NCBI RefSeq assembly: GCF_029168945.1
Contig: NC_083610.1
Coordinates: forward strand, 76,685,580 to 76,749,579
Direction of reading: 5' to 3'
Length of the DNA: 64,000 bases
Source of the DNA: Cannabis sativa
Lineage: Eukaryota; Streptophyta; Magnoliopsida; Rosales; Cannabaceae
Shown here piece by piece: positions 33,441 through 47,280 of the stretch (position 1 is its first letter; every line of letters begins with the position of its first letter). The position numbers and the translations under genes were made by a program. The notes under the pieces were generated by a model. The model was not told where the DNA came from. It saw only the letters and a program-made list of their open reading frames with translations, and searched no databases.

Positions 33441-36400
33441 AATATCTCTATTTTCATTGGATTTGATTTAATGTAACAGAATTGTTTCAAAAAAAAATGT
33501 AACAGAATGAGAAAATTATGGGATTCACATTTAAACCTTTCCCAATTTATCTCTTATTTTTTGGGTAACTAATGTATTCTATCTTGATGCCAATTCACTG
33601 TTTAGGGACCTTTTTACACACTAAAGAACATAAAGAACGCGAAAAATATTTGTAATTTTTTTGAGAGATATTGAAAAACTCACATGATCGGACCTTGTAA
33701 TCTTAATATTCTTTATGAAGCAAGGCCAACCCTCAATGCAGACATAATGTCAACGTTGAAATAAAAAAAAAAAAGAGTAAATTTTAACACCAAATATGGT
33801 ATTCGTTGGAGATTACCTTTAACTAACAAGTAACAACTAAGAGAAAACAAAAATATGCTATTTCGTAAAAGAAAAAAGTGCATGCTTCAAGTTACACTTA
33901 AATATCTAAATTTTTATTTTTTCTATAATAAAAAGATCTTCAGTTACACTTTTGAAATTTCCGTACTTATTATTAAGTGTTAAGTTACTCTCTTTCTCTA
34001 CTCTATCGATGGTATTCAACCTATCAGTCTTAAAATGAATGGAAATTGTTGAGTGGGGCTTGGCAATGTTATTCCCTCCAAAATGAGAAGAAAAGAGAAG
34101 GAAAAAAGTTTCATAATTATATAGGAATATCAAACTCCCAGATTACCTTTTCCTCTAAATTTTGTATTATTAACATAACGTTTAGTAATTTTATAATAAT
34201 TTCTTTCCTTCTTACATATCAAACAACTATGAATAAAATAGTAATACTTCCATTCCATAGGTGAAATGTGTTGTTTGAATTATGATTTCAAAAACCTAAA
34301 TAATGCTAAATTTTCATGTGTTATCTCCTATATTTATATTATACGTTGTCATATAAAAAAAAATAGATGATCTATAAATTCTCTAAAGCAGAACCATTTT
34401 AATATAATTTATTTTTATTTTCAAAATTTTAATTTTAAAAAATAAAAATAAAAATAATTTTACTGAATATATATCTTAAAAATATTTTCACTTTTCTAAT
34501 TTTTTTTTTAAAAAATATATATTTAAAAAATTATTACCAAACCATCATTATTTCTTTAATATTTAATAAATAGATTTATGTAATTTTAATAAAACAATGT
34601 ATATAGTAATAATAATTAAATAGAACCGGATGAGAAAGAAAGAAAAATATGAACGCCACCCATAATTTTATATATTGAGAAATATTAAGCATCAAGCACC
34701 ATAAGATCTTATTGTTGGTGTATTTTAATATCGAGTCCTACACATTTTAATTAAATAAATGATACAATTACAGAGTGTTACATCGGTATAGTGTTGGGCA
34801 CCTTAAAATACCAAATATCAATACTCTAATTTATTTGACGCAAGAGAAACGTCAAAGAGGGAGTCACTAGCAATAGTTGACGATGGGAATCAATAATTTA
34901 GATGCATTGTTTTATTAAACGTGTTGACCTTGACCTCCTTATTCTGTCACCCGAGATCAAAGTCAACACCGACAAACATCTCTTGATTCCTCGCGATTGA
35001 GTCGACATGGAATCAAACTACCGTACCGAAAGCTTACCATAAAGCCACTCCAAACCCTTTCTATTCTCTATATGAATGATCAATTGAACAAGGAACCCTA
35101 ATAATAGGAAGGATGCCAACTTAGAGCAAGTAGGGTAAGAAAATTTCATGCATTAGGAATCTAAGGTTTGGTACGTCGTATTATATCGTATTATACTCTA
35201 TTGTATTGCATTGTATTATATTGGATTATATATCATATTTTTATATAATATTATGTTAAATTTTAATTTATACTAAAATATTATATTTATATGCCCATAA
35301 AAATTAATAGTACGTATAATTTTACATAAAAGTATTATATAAAATACAAGTCAATCTAATATTATACAATATAAATTTTTTTCTTCTTTTTCTCTAGTAG
35401 ATCTTTTATCAATTGTAGTGGTTAAAGCTTTTTAATCCATCATAAATATGATGACAAATATGGAAATTATAAATTTTATAACTTTTAATGAGATTATGTA
35501 TATAAGATTTTGTATGGTTTTTTTTATATAAGATAAATATATTATAACTTTTTTTTCTAAGTTATGGATCTAATTTCCTATGTTTATATACAAAATTTAA
35601 TTTAAGCCATAGTCTTAACATTAATTATATTTTGGTAGGTACTTATCTGAATTAATCTTTATTTTTCATTTTTTTGGAAATTTTCCCCTAAAATTTAGAA
35701 ATGACTAGGGATGTGAAAATATTAAAGTAAATAGAAATACATTAGAAAAATAAAAGTCAAAACGCCAAAAAGTATTAAATATAATATCAATAACAATAAT
35801 AAATCTTTAATACTACATGATAATAAAATTATTTTTAGTAAATATAATATTTTTTTTTTATGTATTACAATTTAGAATAAAATTATTAACTCCACTTAAA
35901 TAAATTTTCAAAATATATATTTTTCATTATGATATAATTATATTCTTATATAGAGGTGTAAGTTCTTAATATTGAGACTTAAAAAATGTATGGATAACTA
36001 TAATTTAGAAATTATTCTTATTTACAATTAATCAATCAAAATTATAACTTAATTACTATATGGATCTACTGTATATAAAAAATTAAATAATAAAAAATTT
36101 ATCTGTTATACCTTCTTTATAAGAATATATCATAATAAAATGTAGCCATAGGTAAAGTCTTTTCCGCATGAAATTAACAATACTTATATATTTACTAGTA
36201 TCAACGTTCATGAACGTTGTAAGGTAAAATAGAAAAGAACATCACAGAAACACGTCCTAAGACTCACATAAGAGTTTTAAACAAAATCACCAAGCCCACT
36301 TGCGTAAAAAGCCCCAATATATTTTAGCCGTTTTACTTCAAATAATAATAAAGGCCAAGAAAATAATAAACCTCGTAAATAGACAGCCCAAGCATTCGAT

Positions 36401-36669
36401 TAAGACACGCAGAGAAAAAGAAAAAAAAAACAATTATGGACATACAACCCAATTAGCAGATGTAATAGTCCATACTCCATATAGCTCCGGCCGACGACAC
36501 GTTAAAACCTAAAACAATAAATTCCTCCCAAAACCCAAAATACAAAGGTCAAATAATAATTGTAATAATAACAATAATTATATAATAACACATCCCCACT
36601 ATGCGAAGAAAACAAACCAAAGGATTGAAAAATACAACCCCAGTTGTTAGACCACCACCTAAAACAAAG
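33441..36669. other. AT-rich intergenic DNA
   Basis: No gene seen. A 16-bp perfect palindrome AACGTTCATGAACGTT lies at about 36204-36219 next to ACTAGTATC. The stretch 35165-35235 is rich in TATTGTATTG-like repeats. The last 400 bp are the downstream side of the DUF4057 gene. Confidence 0.45.
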
Positions 36670-39329
36670 TTAAACCAAGGCGATGCTACTCTCACCACCC
36701 GGGGGTTTGCGTACGCCACCAAGGTAGTCTCGAGACTCTACCTTCCCATCAGCAAAGATATCATTTCCACTAATTTCCCGCAGTTTTGCCACGCTTAGTG
36801 ATTTTTCAGCAGACGATGGGGCAGCATCCCCCTTGAATATGTCATTCCCTGAGAGCTCATTAAATTTCTTGTCGTATATCTTCTTCGCCGTTTTCAGTGG
36901 TTCATCAGCAGAAACTACAGTGCTCTGACCTCCAGCGGGCTACAGTAAGAATTGAAGTGTTTCGACCCAGTTAGAGGTTTAAAGGATGGTATAAAAGCAC
37001 TCCCACATGTAAGTCAAAATTGGAGAGAGCCCAAGTGAAAAAAAATCTCAAATTAAGATGATTATAATGTCATGTGTAAGAAGTGAATCTGTACGTGAAT
37101 CAGCAATTGATCTATGGTGATGATTACTAATATAATATGCATGCATTCACACAAATTCAGTAGAACTAGAAATTTTGACTGAAGTACTTACATCAGGTGA
37201 AGCAGATTCTCCAATATCTATGTGTCCTCTCAAATCCAGGGTGCGCGCAGTAGTAGGCCTCGGCAAAATTTCAGGAGGGGGTGCAAAGATGTCGTGTCCA
37301 CTAAGCTCCTTGCATTTAGCATCTGAAAGCTGCTTCTTCAAATTTGCATCCTCACTTTCCAAGGTTCCACTCAGCTCGCGCTGCTTGGCCACCTCAGGAA
37401 GTGATACAGGCTTTTTGGGAGAAACATTATCATCTTCAGCGAATGAAATGTGACTAATTCCAGCCATCGCTTGCTGGAATTTTAAACCATTAAAATACAA
37501 AATTACCTCATAGGTTTCGCCAAAATGATATTACCATAGAAATAGGCAATGCTATTAAAATGCAACAATTGTTCGTACCTGGTACATACGTATTCCAGTT
37601 TTGTTATTTGGGGTAGCACTGGCATTACCAGCTTCTGCTTCCTCATCTTCTCCATCGCCTACAAATATTCCACTACCAGTCATCTCTTTCATTTTATACC
37701 CTGAACAAGGTTTCCTGAATAATGCAAAAGTTCACTGTCAGAGCCACGGACATGGGATATTTGGTGTGAAGTGAATCAAAGAAATTTACAGAAATATTCT
37801 ATTTGAAAAGCCTATCATAGATTCAAATGCATTTACATTTGTGATAAAGCAAAAGACAACGGATGAAAATGCACCAAGGAACATTATGCCTCTTTGGGAT
37901 CATTTCTGCTTAAAATTCTTCATATCTTACACCTCGCTCTTAGGTAATAACATGCATTAAGGAGAAACAATGGCTAGTGAAGATGGAAAATGATCACTCC
38001 ATTTGATGAAAAATGTCCAAGCATGCTTTTAGATGGAACAAAATATATATATACATATATAATATATGATTGACACAGAAGCCTACAACAACATTTTCTG
38101 AAAGAAAATCAGCTCACTCCAAGTCTCCAACTACATGTTTAAGGTGAAACTTTAAAGCATCAACGAGTTGCAGCTACATAGGAATTGGTGTAGATATGTC
38201 CAAACTAGGCTCCTGCCTAACTATGGGGAGCAGAAAATAAAAACAATTGCTATTTAAGTGCCTAAGGGAGACTGGAAACTCAAACTTTGTGGAGCTAATT
38301 GTATGCCTAACCATCGAGCAGTGTGAACATGTAGTTCAATAGTCACAATATTTAGTTGTTCCGCCATCTTTATAATCTTAGCTGTAAACGTAAATACGTG
38401 TCTTCAGAACCAAACACAAAAGAACAGGTTCTAGCCCTAGAAATCCAATTTAGGATAATGGGTTACAGACGCCTTATGGCACGTTCTACAACTACATTTC
38501 GTATAAGTTAAATTAACTCTTTAAAAACGTTCAATTAGAGCTAAATTAGGTAAAATTAAATATTAATGCACGAAAAACCAATAGACGCTTGCTTATATTT
38601 CTAAATCTGGGTCAAACCACCCCAGCCCCAAGAGACAATTTTAGATTGTTACTTGACACGTTTCGAAAACTTTGGATTTTTGATTTCTGTACAAATAAGA
38701 TGAAGAGACTGGGATTCATAGGCCGGAAATACAGATCGATGACAGATCAAAAACTTTTAACTAAGATATTTTAATCCGTAAATGCCTCAAAACGTTACGC
38801 ATTCATTTAGGTCAACCTAGTGAAGAATTTTTAAAAAGACGAGAGAAAGACAAAAAAGAACACGCAGAAAACGGAAACCGAGAACTTAGCATAACAACGA
38901 AAAAGAGTAGAAAAATTTAAAACAAAACTAAAATCTTCAAGAGAAAAACGATGAGAACCAAATTCAAATAACAGAAATATTTTTTTTTTTTTTTAAAGAA
39001 AAAAAGAAAGAAAAAACAATAGATCTCACCGTTTGTTTAAACTTTGAAACTCCTCCTCCGTCACTTGACCTCCAAAAACCACCTTGCTGATCCCATCCGA
39101 AGGCTAACATTATCCCCAAATCAAATGAATTAATCTCTAAAATCAAACATTGAAATAGAAAGATTAAAATAACAAACATATCTATTTTTTTTTCAACCTG
39201 GTGAGAACGAGCGCCGGAACGAGATGCAGCGGAGGCGACGGCGGGAGATTCAGCCGGTGGAGTTTCAGACCAAGTAAGCAGATCTGCGGTGGATGTGTGG
39301 GGCTTCCTAACCGGAGTGCTCCTCTCCAT
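36670..39329 (-). CDS. DUF4057 family protein (HN1/Jupiter-like plant protein)
   Basis: Five exons on the - strand: 39329-39198, 39103-39030, 37714-37579, 37473-37192 and 36939-36670, giving 297 residues, all joined in frame with GT-AG borders. The start MERSTPVRKPHTSTADLLTW is the conserved beginning of this plant family. Further signature blocks are KVVFGGQVTEEEF, GSGIF, the repeated ELSGHDIF / ELSGNDIF / EISGNDIF units, PPPEILPRPTTAR and the end RKPPGGESSIALV. Function is unknown. Some members are annotated as hematological and neurological expressed (HN1)-like; the repeated (E)(L/I)SG-DIF units are the visible hallmark. No signal peptide or membrane span. Exon 4 has a second usable donor at 37153 that would add 13 residues in frame. 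The gene looks intact. Confidence 0.9.
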
Positions 39330-40304
39330 CTCTTTCCTTTTTGGCTTAAGTTTGTTGCTACTTCCCTTCTTTATTCTTCTTCTACTTCGCAAGTATGGAG
39401 TCTTAGAGTGAGCTTAGGATTTGGACAAAAATGGCGGAGAAACGCACAGCCGTTGTATCTACTAATATAAGTAGTATAGATTTAAGAGATTAAAGAAAGA
39501 TTTGCAGAAGGAGAAAAAAAAAAGGGGAAAGAGGAGGGAGGCTTTGGGGAGAGATGTTAGTTGGAAAATGACGAAAATAACCTCGGTGGCCTTCAACTTT
39601 ATTGGCTTTTTTCCTTTTTTTAATTAATCTGAATTCTGGGTTTGTTGGTGTTTTCGTATTTTAAATATATATTTCTATTTATATATTGGGAGTGGATTTG
39701 AAGGGAGAGCAAGAGACCATATTGAGTGTAGTAGTAGCTACTTCTCTTCTGTTTCAAAACAAAGAAATCATTTTCCTTTTTTTTTTTTTAATTATTAATA
39801 TTTTTGTTAAAGGCTAAATTTGAATTTTGTACCGCCCCGAACCATGTGCTTATACCGCCACGTGTCGGTTGTTTTAAGTGGAACAACCCGAATATTCTTT
39901 GCTGAATTACTAAATTGCCCTGTATCGTATATGTAGATGTAGTATTGTATTTGTATGTTACCCTTTTTATGTTTTATTGATTATTATTTTAGTAAACAAA
40001 CATACAAATCTTGATTGAGGAATTATCGGGGTTCACATGGATTTGTTTGAGTATTTTAATCAAAACTTTTGATTTTAATTCGATGTATATAAACATATTC
40101 TTCCTAATTATTGCAAAACATCTCACAAGAAAGAGACAAACAAAAAAGAAGTTTACCTACTCTGCAAATATTGAGTAAACATATTAAGTGTTTTTATAAT
40201 GTACTCTAAAAATAAATGCATCTAATTTTTTATATTTAAAATAATTATTATTTTGTAATTACAGTTTAGTCATAATGAAGAGATGTACTAAATTTGAATA
40301 TTAT
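39330..40304. promoter_or_regulatory. Upstream region of the DUF4057 gene and AT-rich spacer
   Basis: 39330-39760 holds the likely 5' UTR and promoter of the - strand gene, with CT/GA-rich stretches near 39360-39540. The rest is AT-rich with no gene. Confidence 0.4.
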
Positions 40305-41790
40305 GTATTTTATACTTTAAATAAAACTCAATTTAATTTATTTTTTTTCATTATCAATAAAAGATTATTTGGTTCACATATTTATTTTATTATTATATGT
40401 ATGATATAAAAATTCTATTAAATCCTTATCATTATTGATAATTATAGTATTTTCTGCACAGTAGAAATTAAGTATAACTTTATGATATAAATTATTTTAG
40501 TCTCGTAATTTATCTGTACACTGAATTTATATTGACATGATAATTAGCGATGTAATTTACTTACACTTATATAAGTAAAATATTTTTCCAGTCATTAGCA
40601 AAGTAAGCCTGTATCGGATATATTAGTTATACATCAGACTGGATCGATATTAACAATGAAAAAGATATCATAAACTTATCGTAATATCTTTTCTAACTCA
40701 ATGTCACTTAGTTGATCTTAGATCAATGATCTCAATCTGGAAATAGTTAGGTTCTTGCCTAATTGTACTATTCGGGTTCTTTGATGTGTTCGTTACCCGC
40801 TTACCTGTAGGACTAGCTCATACTTACATCTTAGAAATACCATACTGCAATTGAGTGGGAGCGCTAATCATAGATATGGAATCTATAACTTCTATAAACT
40901 CTTAGGAGTAAAACGATAGTTTCATTAGAGCTTGACTAAACGAGTTTAAATAGTGAAATGGTGGAGTACCCATTTCAGTAATTATATTAGTTTATTGAAA
41001 TATCATTTACAAGTGGCTAAGTATTTTAAGGATAAAATACATTGAAGGGTAAAATAATAAATTTCTCCCTACTCGATGTAAACTAGGGGTGGGCATCCGA
41101 TCCAATCCAACCTTTTTTTCCTCATCCGATCCAATCCAATTAGTAATTGGATTTGGAAAATCATCATCCGATCCAATCCAATTAGATCTCAAAATCCAAT
41201 CCAATCAAATCCAATTACTAATTGGATTGGATCGGTTTTTTAATTGGATATCCAATTACACACCTAAATTTCAATATCAGCTTAAAAATATAAAGAAAAA
41301 TACGTAAAAAACTAAGAATCACTTTTTATTTAAGTTTAATACTTCATAAATATACTATTCTTACAAGTGTATTGTAGCTTAAAGTTTTAAATAATTAAAA
41401 CAATAACATTTCTAAGTAATAAAATAGAACAAAACATCATGAAAATAAATACACTAAACAATCAAGTGTTACAAATTCAACATACAAAAAAAATCTAATA
41501 AAAATATAATAAATATTTATTATATTTTTCAATATTTTTTATTATATAAATAATTTTTTAATATATATAAATGTAATTGGATTGGATCGGTTTTTAATTA
41601 GATTTTGAGATTGACATCCAATAACCGATCCAATCCAATTAGAATCCAACTTTTAGCATCCAATCCAATACAATTGTAATTGGATTAGATTAGATCGGTT
41701 CGTTTCAATTGGATTGGATTGGATGATGCCCACCCCTAATGTAAACCATTCATAGAGAATCATTGATTGTTTAGATTGATACAATGGTGT
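40305..41790 (+). repeat. Relic copy of the 1.85-kb LTR family, partial and interrupted
   Basis: From CTTTAAATAAAACTCAATTT on it follows the LTR at 60908-62758: GGTTCACAT, ATTGACATGATAATTAGCGAT-like, GATCTCAATC, CAATTGAGTGGGAGCGCTAA, ATGGAATCTATA.CTTCTAT and AAGGATAAAATACATTGAAG appear in the same order. A hAT-like element (41085-41738) is inserted in it, after which ATAGAGAATCATTGAT continues the match. Similarity fades after about 41790, so the 3' half is lost. Confidence 0.75.
41085..41738. mobile_element. hAT-like MITE, 654 bp, with perfect 8-bp target duplication
   Basis: Ends TAGGGGTGGGCATC and GATGCCCACCCCTA are exact inverted repeats. The duplication ATGTAAAC flanks both sides (41077-41084 and 41739-41746). 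The inside has many GATCCAATCCAATT units in both orientations and an AT-rich centre, but no transposase. This is a classic non-autonomous hAT structure. It interrupts a relic LTR. Confidence 0.9.
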
Positions 41791-43780
41791 TAATGCAGAT
41801 TTTAATTAACTAAATAATTAGCCTTTACTGTAATAAATAAACTGCAGAATTAATTATATAGGCAATAAATAATAAGAATGTTTTTTATGTGGTTTTGAAG
41901 TTAAATCTCCATAGTCCACGTGTCCATCTTATTCAGATTCGAGAGATTGTATATGGAATACAATAATACTATTTTTCAGGAATTAATGATAAATAATCAC
42001 AATATAATCTATTTTTTCAAAGAATGGTTGTCCTCTATTTCTTAGATTCTGTCCCTATCTATAGAAGTCTAGGGTGACAGTTATTCCCTTAGGATATGAT
42101 CATATGAGATAATTATAAATAATTGTCTAACTGATCTTTGTCTTTATCTATAGACGATTATGCTGATTGTGCTCAATTATTCTCGTCATTCAAATAATAT
42201 CTTTCTTAAACATCTTTGTGAAAAAATGTTTAAGTGTTGTGTCATGGTGTGTATCTCGTAGCCTTCCTTAACTGTTGAGTAAGGTATAAGCAAGATGGTT
42301 ACTTCAACGTGTTAAGAGTGAGGTGAGTGAATGTTGAAGTTGTTGTCTTTATTCTTTGAACATACTCACAAGTATGTGGGTCAATGAGCTGCAAACTTCA
42401 TTATCTACCCGTTCCAAACAGTTCTATTATGTATTCTATTTATCCCGAGATGGACTTGTTTACCTTGCTGATCTCATCAGTCAATAGTTATTGCTCATGT
42501 CTTGCTATTGTCTATATGGCAGCGAGTTCGAGTATTTCTATTAATTGTATTTCCCAAGGTGAGTCATTTAAGTACATTTAATAATGCGTAATTTGAGCAG
42601 GTTTATATTCTAGCTTTGATACATGTGTCAGCTTTTTATTGATGCTCAAAATATAGGTATTAATTGTCCCCTAAAAATACTTTTTAAATGCCTCAAGGGT
42701 ACGATCGTATTTTTCCCGTTTAAAATTTGTATGCTTTTATTTTGGCAGTTTAAAACTTCAAGGCAAATCATTTCACCGTTTAATGCTCTGATCGTTTCTT
42801 TTCCCATTAGTTCCCATCTGTTCGATCTACTCTTTTCATGATTGAACGATTATCTTCTTTTGGGTATATATTATGAGAATCCTTTCTCTTTCGCCTGCCC
42901 ACCAAACCTTTGCACTTGAACACTTGTTAACCACCTTCTTCTCTAAAAGTGCATGCCCTCACTGTCTCTCACCTTCTTTCTTCAAATTTCATCAAATAAC
43001 ACCCTTCGACTTCAAGACCTAGTCTCTCTGAACTCAGAGTTTCCATCACGAAGTCCTTTGCAACCCAAAGTTTTTCAAACAACCAGTAAGTGATGTTTCC
43101 TTCTTCTGACTTTTTTAAGTTTTAAATCTTGATTTCCTTATGTGTATGTTATTTTTCATTCGCAATTTGTTTGAGTAAGCTCTATATGGATGTTTGAGTA
43201 ATTTAAGGCTTAAAAAAATTTAAGGTTACCTAATTTGCAAGTTCTGGGTTTTATTTGTGCTCTATTTTCCTACGAATTGGGGAATTTTTCTCTGTAACCA
43301 CGTCCTAATTTAACCCAAAATTCATGCTCCCAAAATCCTCAGAATCAGAATGTCCTCAATTCAGGCCTTAGTTTATAAACCTTAAACCCAAAAGCCTCAA
43401 ACCTTACTTCAAATAAACGATATAAAAATTAAGGACCACCTCGTTAGGTTTTACTAAGAAGAAACTTCTAACCACTATAGGCAATTATTACAAGAAGTTA
43501 TTGAGGGTAAACAAAGCTTCTTGCGAGAAGCAGCTTAGCTTGAATCGTCTTGCTTAGTTAATATTCCCTTAGCGAAGCCAATATTTTTACCACCAGTCAC
43601 TGTTGTTTTTTCACCAGGTGACTTAGAATTTAAACATATGGCTCATAAAGTTCGTTAATCCAAGACTCCATAGAACTCTTCTGTCACTTTCAAGGCAGAA
43701 TTGATTGAATTCAAGGTCAGGTCCATTGGCCCTTACGTTGGGGATGTCTTAAGGTCATGTGGTATAAGGAATGAGAAAGG
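41791..43780. other. Unclassified intergenic DNA, probably decayed retroelement
   Basis: No intact gene. A short frame near 43690-43765 (AELIEFKVRSIGPYVGD) could be part of an old gag-type protein, but I cannot name it. Confidence 0.35.
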
Positions 43781-45642
43781 TGTTGGGATTATTTTACCAT
43801 GATCTAGATTTACTAACAAGTATGTTGAATTAACATTCTAAATATGAATATCTCTAATCGATGAAATTAAAGACACAAGAGTTTAGAAAACCTTACATTG
43901 ATTGCAGCGGAATAATATGACTCCTTTCGCTCAGATCTCTAACCATTGTTCCATTCTACTGCAGAGTATTATCAAGATCTGAGCCTGGATCTCTTTCTCT
44001 CCTTCAGGTTGGTTACCACCGTCTTCCGCACTATGATTGAGTACTTGACTTGCTATGTGTGGGCATGACACTATATCACTATGGGCGAATTGATGAAGAA
44101 CAATGAAGGAGGTTCAAAATTCTATAGAAGGTGTCTCTCATCTACTAGTTGTTTGACAGTGTTAGAAACTATATTTGGCAGGTTGAAAGTGTTGGATGAG
44201 ATGAGAGCATCATGTTTCTTTTATAGTATTTCAACTAGGGCTTACGTTTAAATTAGATGGATTAAAAAAATAAAATAATGGACAAAAATGACACATAGTG
44301 GCCGACCACTAAAAGGCCTCTTACTAGTTATAATTTTGAGACTTATTCTTCTTTCAGTAATACCATATTTTTCAATTTTAATCCTATAAATGCCAAAACT
44401 ATTTATTTAATAATTATAATTAATTATCAAATAAAATTGTCATTTATACTATTTATTAATTAGACCATACAAAGTCTCTTAATTAATAAATAGACCCCAA
44501 AATCTCTTTTCTTCACAATTAAGCCCTTGCTTAGTGAAAATTTATAAATAAGATATAGTCTAATTTTAGAATTATAATTAATTAATCAAAACCAATTAAC
44601 TGAGTCTGCAAGAAGTATTATCTCAAGTAGCGAGGGGACCATGGACCTATATAATCGAGCTTCCAATTAGTAGATCTAGAATGTACCAAGTAAATTCCCT
44701 AACTTATTAATTCCTCCTTGTGCAACTATAGATTAGGAATTGCATTCTCAATTATATAGAACACTCTATATGTACCAAGATATAGATACATTATGACTTT
44801 CCATTGTTACAATTCTAATAGTCAAAGATCCTCTATAGATAATCTACATTGAATAGGGACAAATTTACCGTTCTACCTTTCAATGTATTTTATCCTTAAA
44901 ACACTTAGCTACCTATAAATGATATTTTAGTAAACTAATATAATTACTGAAATGAGACCTCAATCATTTATCTCTATTAAGCCAAGCTCAAAGGAAATCA
45001 TCGTATCACTTCTACATACTTATAGAAGCTATAGATTCAATATCTATGATTAGCGCTCCACTCAATTGAACTACCATGTCCTTAATCTGTGTGTCACGAG
45101 AAGATCCAATTGGTCGACTTTATTGAACAAATTGAAGAACATAAATACTACAACTAAGATTAAACCTAACCATATCAAGATTAAGATCTATAGACCTTAG
45201 ATCAACCAGTGATATTGACTTAGAAAGATATAACAGTAAGTTTATGATATCTTATCCAAGTTTAATATCGGTCCAATCTAATGTATACTCCATACCTTCG
45301 ATACTGGTATACTTTGCCAATGTCCTAGAAAGGACATAACACTTATCCAAGGTGTAAGTATACCTTTTCGCCGATTATCATGTCAGTCTAAATTCAGTAA
45401 AATAACCAATCATGGCACTTAAACTTATGAACATATAATCATGATTATATTCCACTGTGTTGACAACACTATAATCATGAAAAAATATATATGTTCTGGA
45501 CTTAATAGAATTTATACATTAAACATATAATCATGAAATAAATCATGTGAACCATGCAACATAAAAAATGATTTTTGATCTTTTATTAATTAGAAATCTG
45601 ATTATATTAAAATGGGTTTTATTTAGGGCACAAAATCCAACA
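43781..45642 (-). repeat. LTR (1862 bp) of a - strand copia-type element
   Basis: On the - strand it runs TGTTGGATTTTGTGCCC... to ...ATAATCCCAACA. It matches the + strand LTR at 60908-62758 in order and length. Its upstream side on the - strand (45643 onward) is GTGCAAGTGAGAGTTT, a polypurine-tract-like sequence, so this is the 3' LTR of a - strand element whose pol remnant lies at higher coordinates. Confidence 0.8.
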
Positions 45643-47280
45643 AACTCTCACTTGCACTATATAAAACTAAAAGTGTATTTCAATTAATCTCAACACCTTG
45701 ATATCCAGATCAAGTGTAGTATGTAGTATTCTCTTTGTAATAGGATCTGACAAAATATATTTAATACAAACTTTTCTCCACCATTACATATCCTTAATCA
45801 CAAAATCTTTGATATTGTGAAATTCTTCTCTATATGTCTACTCCTCTAGGGATACTGGATTCTTTATTTTTTGGCAACTACATCTGTGTTAGTTAGAAAG
45901 TAACACTAGTAGTCAATTCATTATTGGTACAATGCCAAAAACTGTATAGAATTTTCCATATTTTAAAGTATCTTTCATGTAACTTTAACATTTAGTCTCA
46001 CTGGTAGAATTAGAGATTTCAGATAAGTTTTTACACCTCTCTAAAATCATTGCTCCACCCTTAGAGTAATCACCATCTCATCAGTAGACTTTCTAGCAAT
46101 AACGCAACTTTAGAAACTTGGTTTGGTATAGTCTAAGAGTATAAAAGTACCACCTTTATCGACTAACATATAGTTCCTCTTTTTGATCTTAAGATTTGTC
46201 TGATTATATTCTAATGTTCCTTTCCTAGATTAATCTGATACCTACTCATTACTCCCACTCAACAATAAGTGTCTGGTCTAATGCATTGCAAAATATACAT
46301 GAGACCTCTCACTGTCGATCCTATGGAATTCTTTCCTTGGCCTTTATCTTTTCTGGAATAGTTGAAACTGTTCTGTAGATAAATAAAATCCATATATAGG
46401 AGTCAAAAGACTTCCTTTAACTTAGCCATTAGAAAGATACTCTAACATCTTACTAAAGTATGTTGCTTGCACTAGAGTAAGTAAATTACCAGGTATACCA
46501 TAAGCCATAGGTTTAGATAATCTCAAACCTATAATACTAGGATCGAGAAGTTTTGTTAAGTCCATTGAATAGATTTATAATTAAAATTTCCCTTCTTGTC
46601 CTTGTAATAAAAAACTTTTTGGTAATTCCATATGAATAGTTTTTACCATAGTTCTCTTAGCTTTGCTTCTTAGTTTCTTATTCTGACCATCCATTACTTG
46701 TTTAAACTAATAATGGATTTTAATCACAAGTGTCTCCCAAGTCATAACAGGGTGGGTTCCTTGAAACCCTCCCACTACGACAATTAACTGTGACTTTCTA
46801 TCTAAGAACAATAATGGTATTAACCTCATCAGTTGTATCAAGAAAACAGAGGCAGTGGGACCATCTTATATAGAATAAGATGATAGAACACTTTGGAAAA
46901 AATAATATCTCTTCTACTTTGCTACTTTCAGATTTAGTCATTTTCTTAGAAAAGTAGTATTTATTGAAACAAAGACTTTCTTATCTTAATGACCATAGGA
47001 TGATCCACCCCTAATTACTTAGAATAGTTATCAAACATGTAAACCTTAGTTAATAGTTTAGCTTTTCTTAAGTTCATGATCAGAACATCCATGAATCTAG
47101 TAATGGTTTACACTAAGTACACAACCATTTCATAATTCGGAAGTTCCTATCACTAGGGTATTCCCTTAGAAGGACTTAGGCAACTGCTAGTAACTAACCA
47201 TAAACCTTTCACTTTCATCAATGCAGCTCCTTCTTATGTAACACATCTAAGTAGCGGCATGGAGAATCCATTTCTATACA
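45643..47280 (-). pseudogene. Heavily decayed copia RT/RNase H region
   Basis: No frame stays open, but on the - strand fragments such as GIPGNLLTLVQATYFSKMLEY (shortened: LVQATYFSKMLEYL) and LARKSTDEMV-like pieces are separated by many stops. Position directly upstream of a polypurine tract and LTR supports the reading as the 3' end of copia pol. Assignment is weak and rests mostly on context. Confidence 0.45.

Noticed and set aside
36300..36512. 70-codon frame downstream of the DUF4057 gene
   Set aside because: Low-complexity, Lys/Asn-rich translation of AT-rich DNA without relatives that I recognise.
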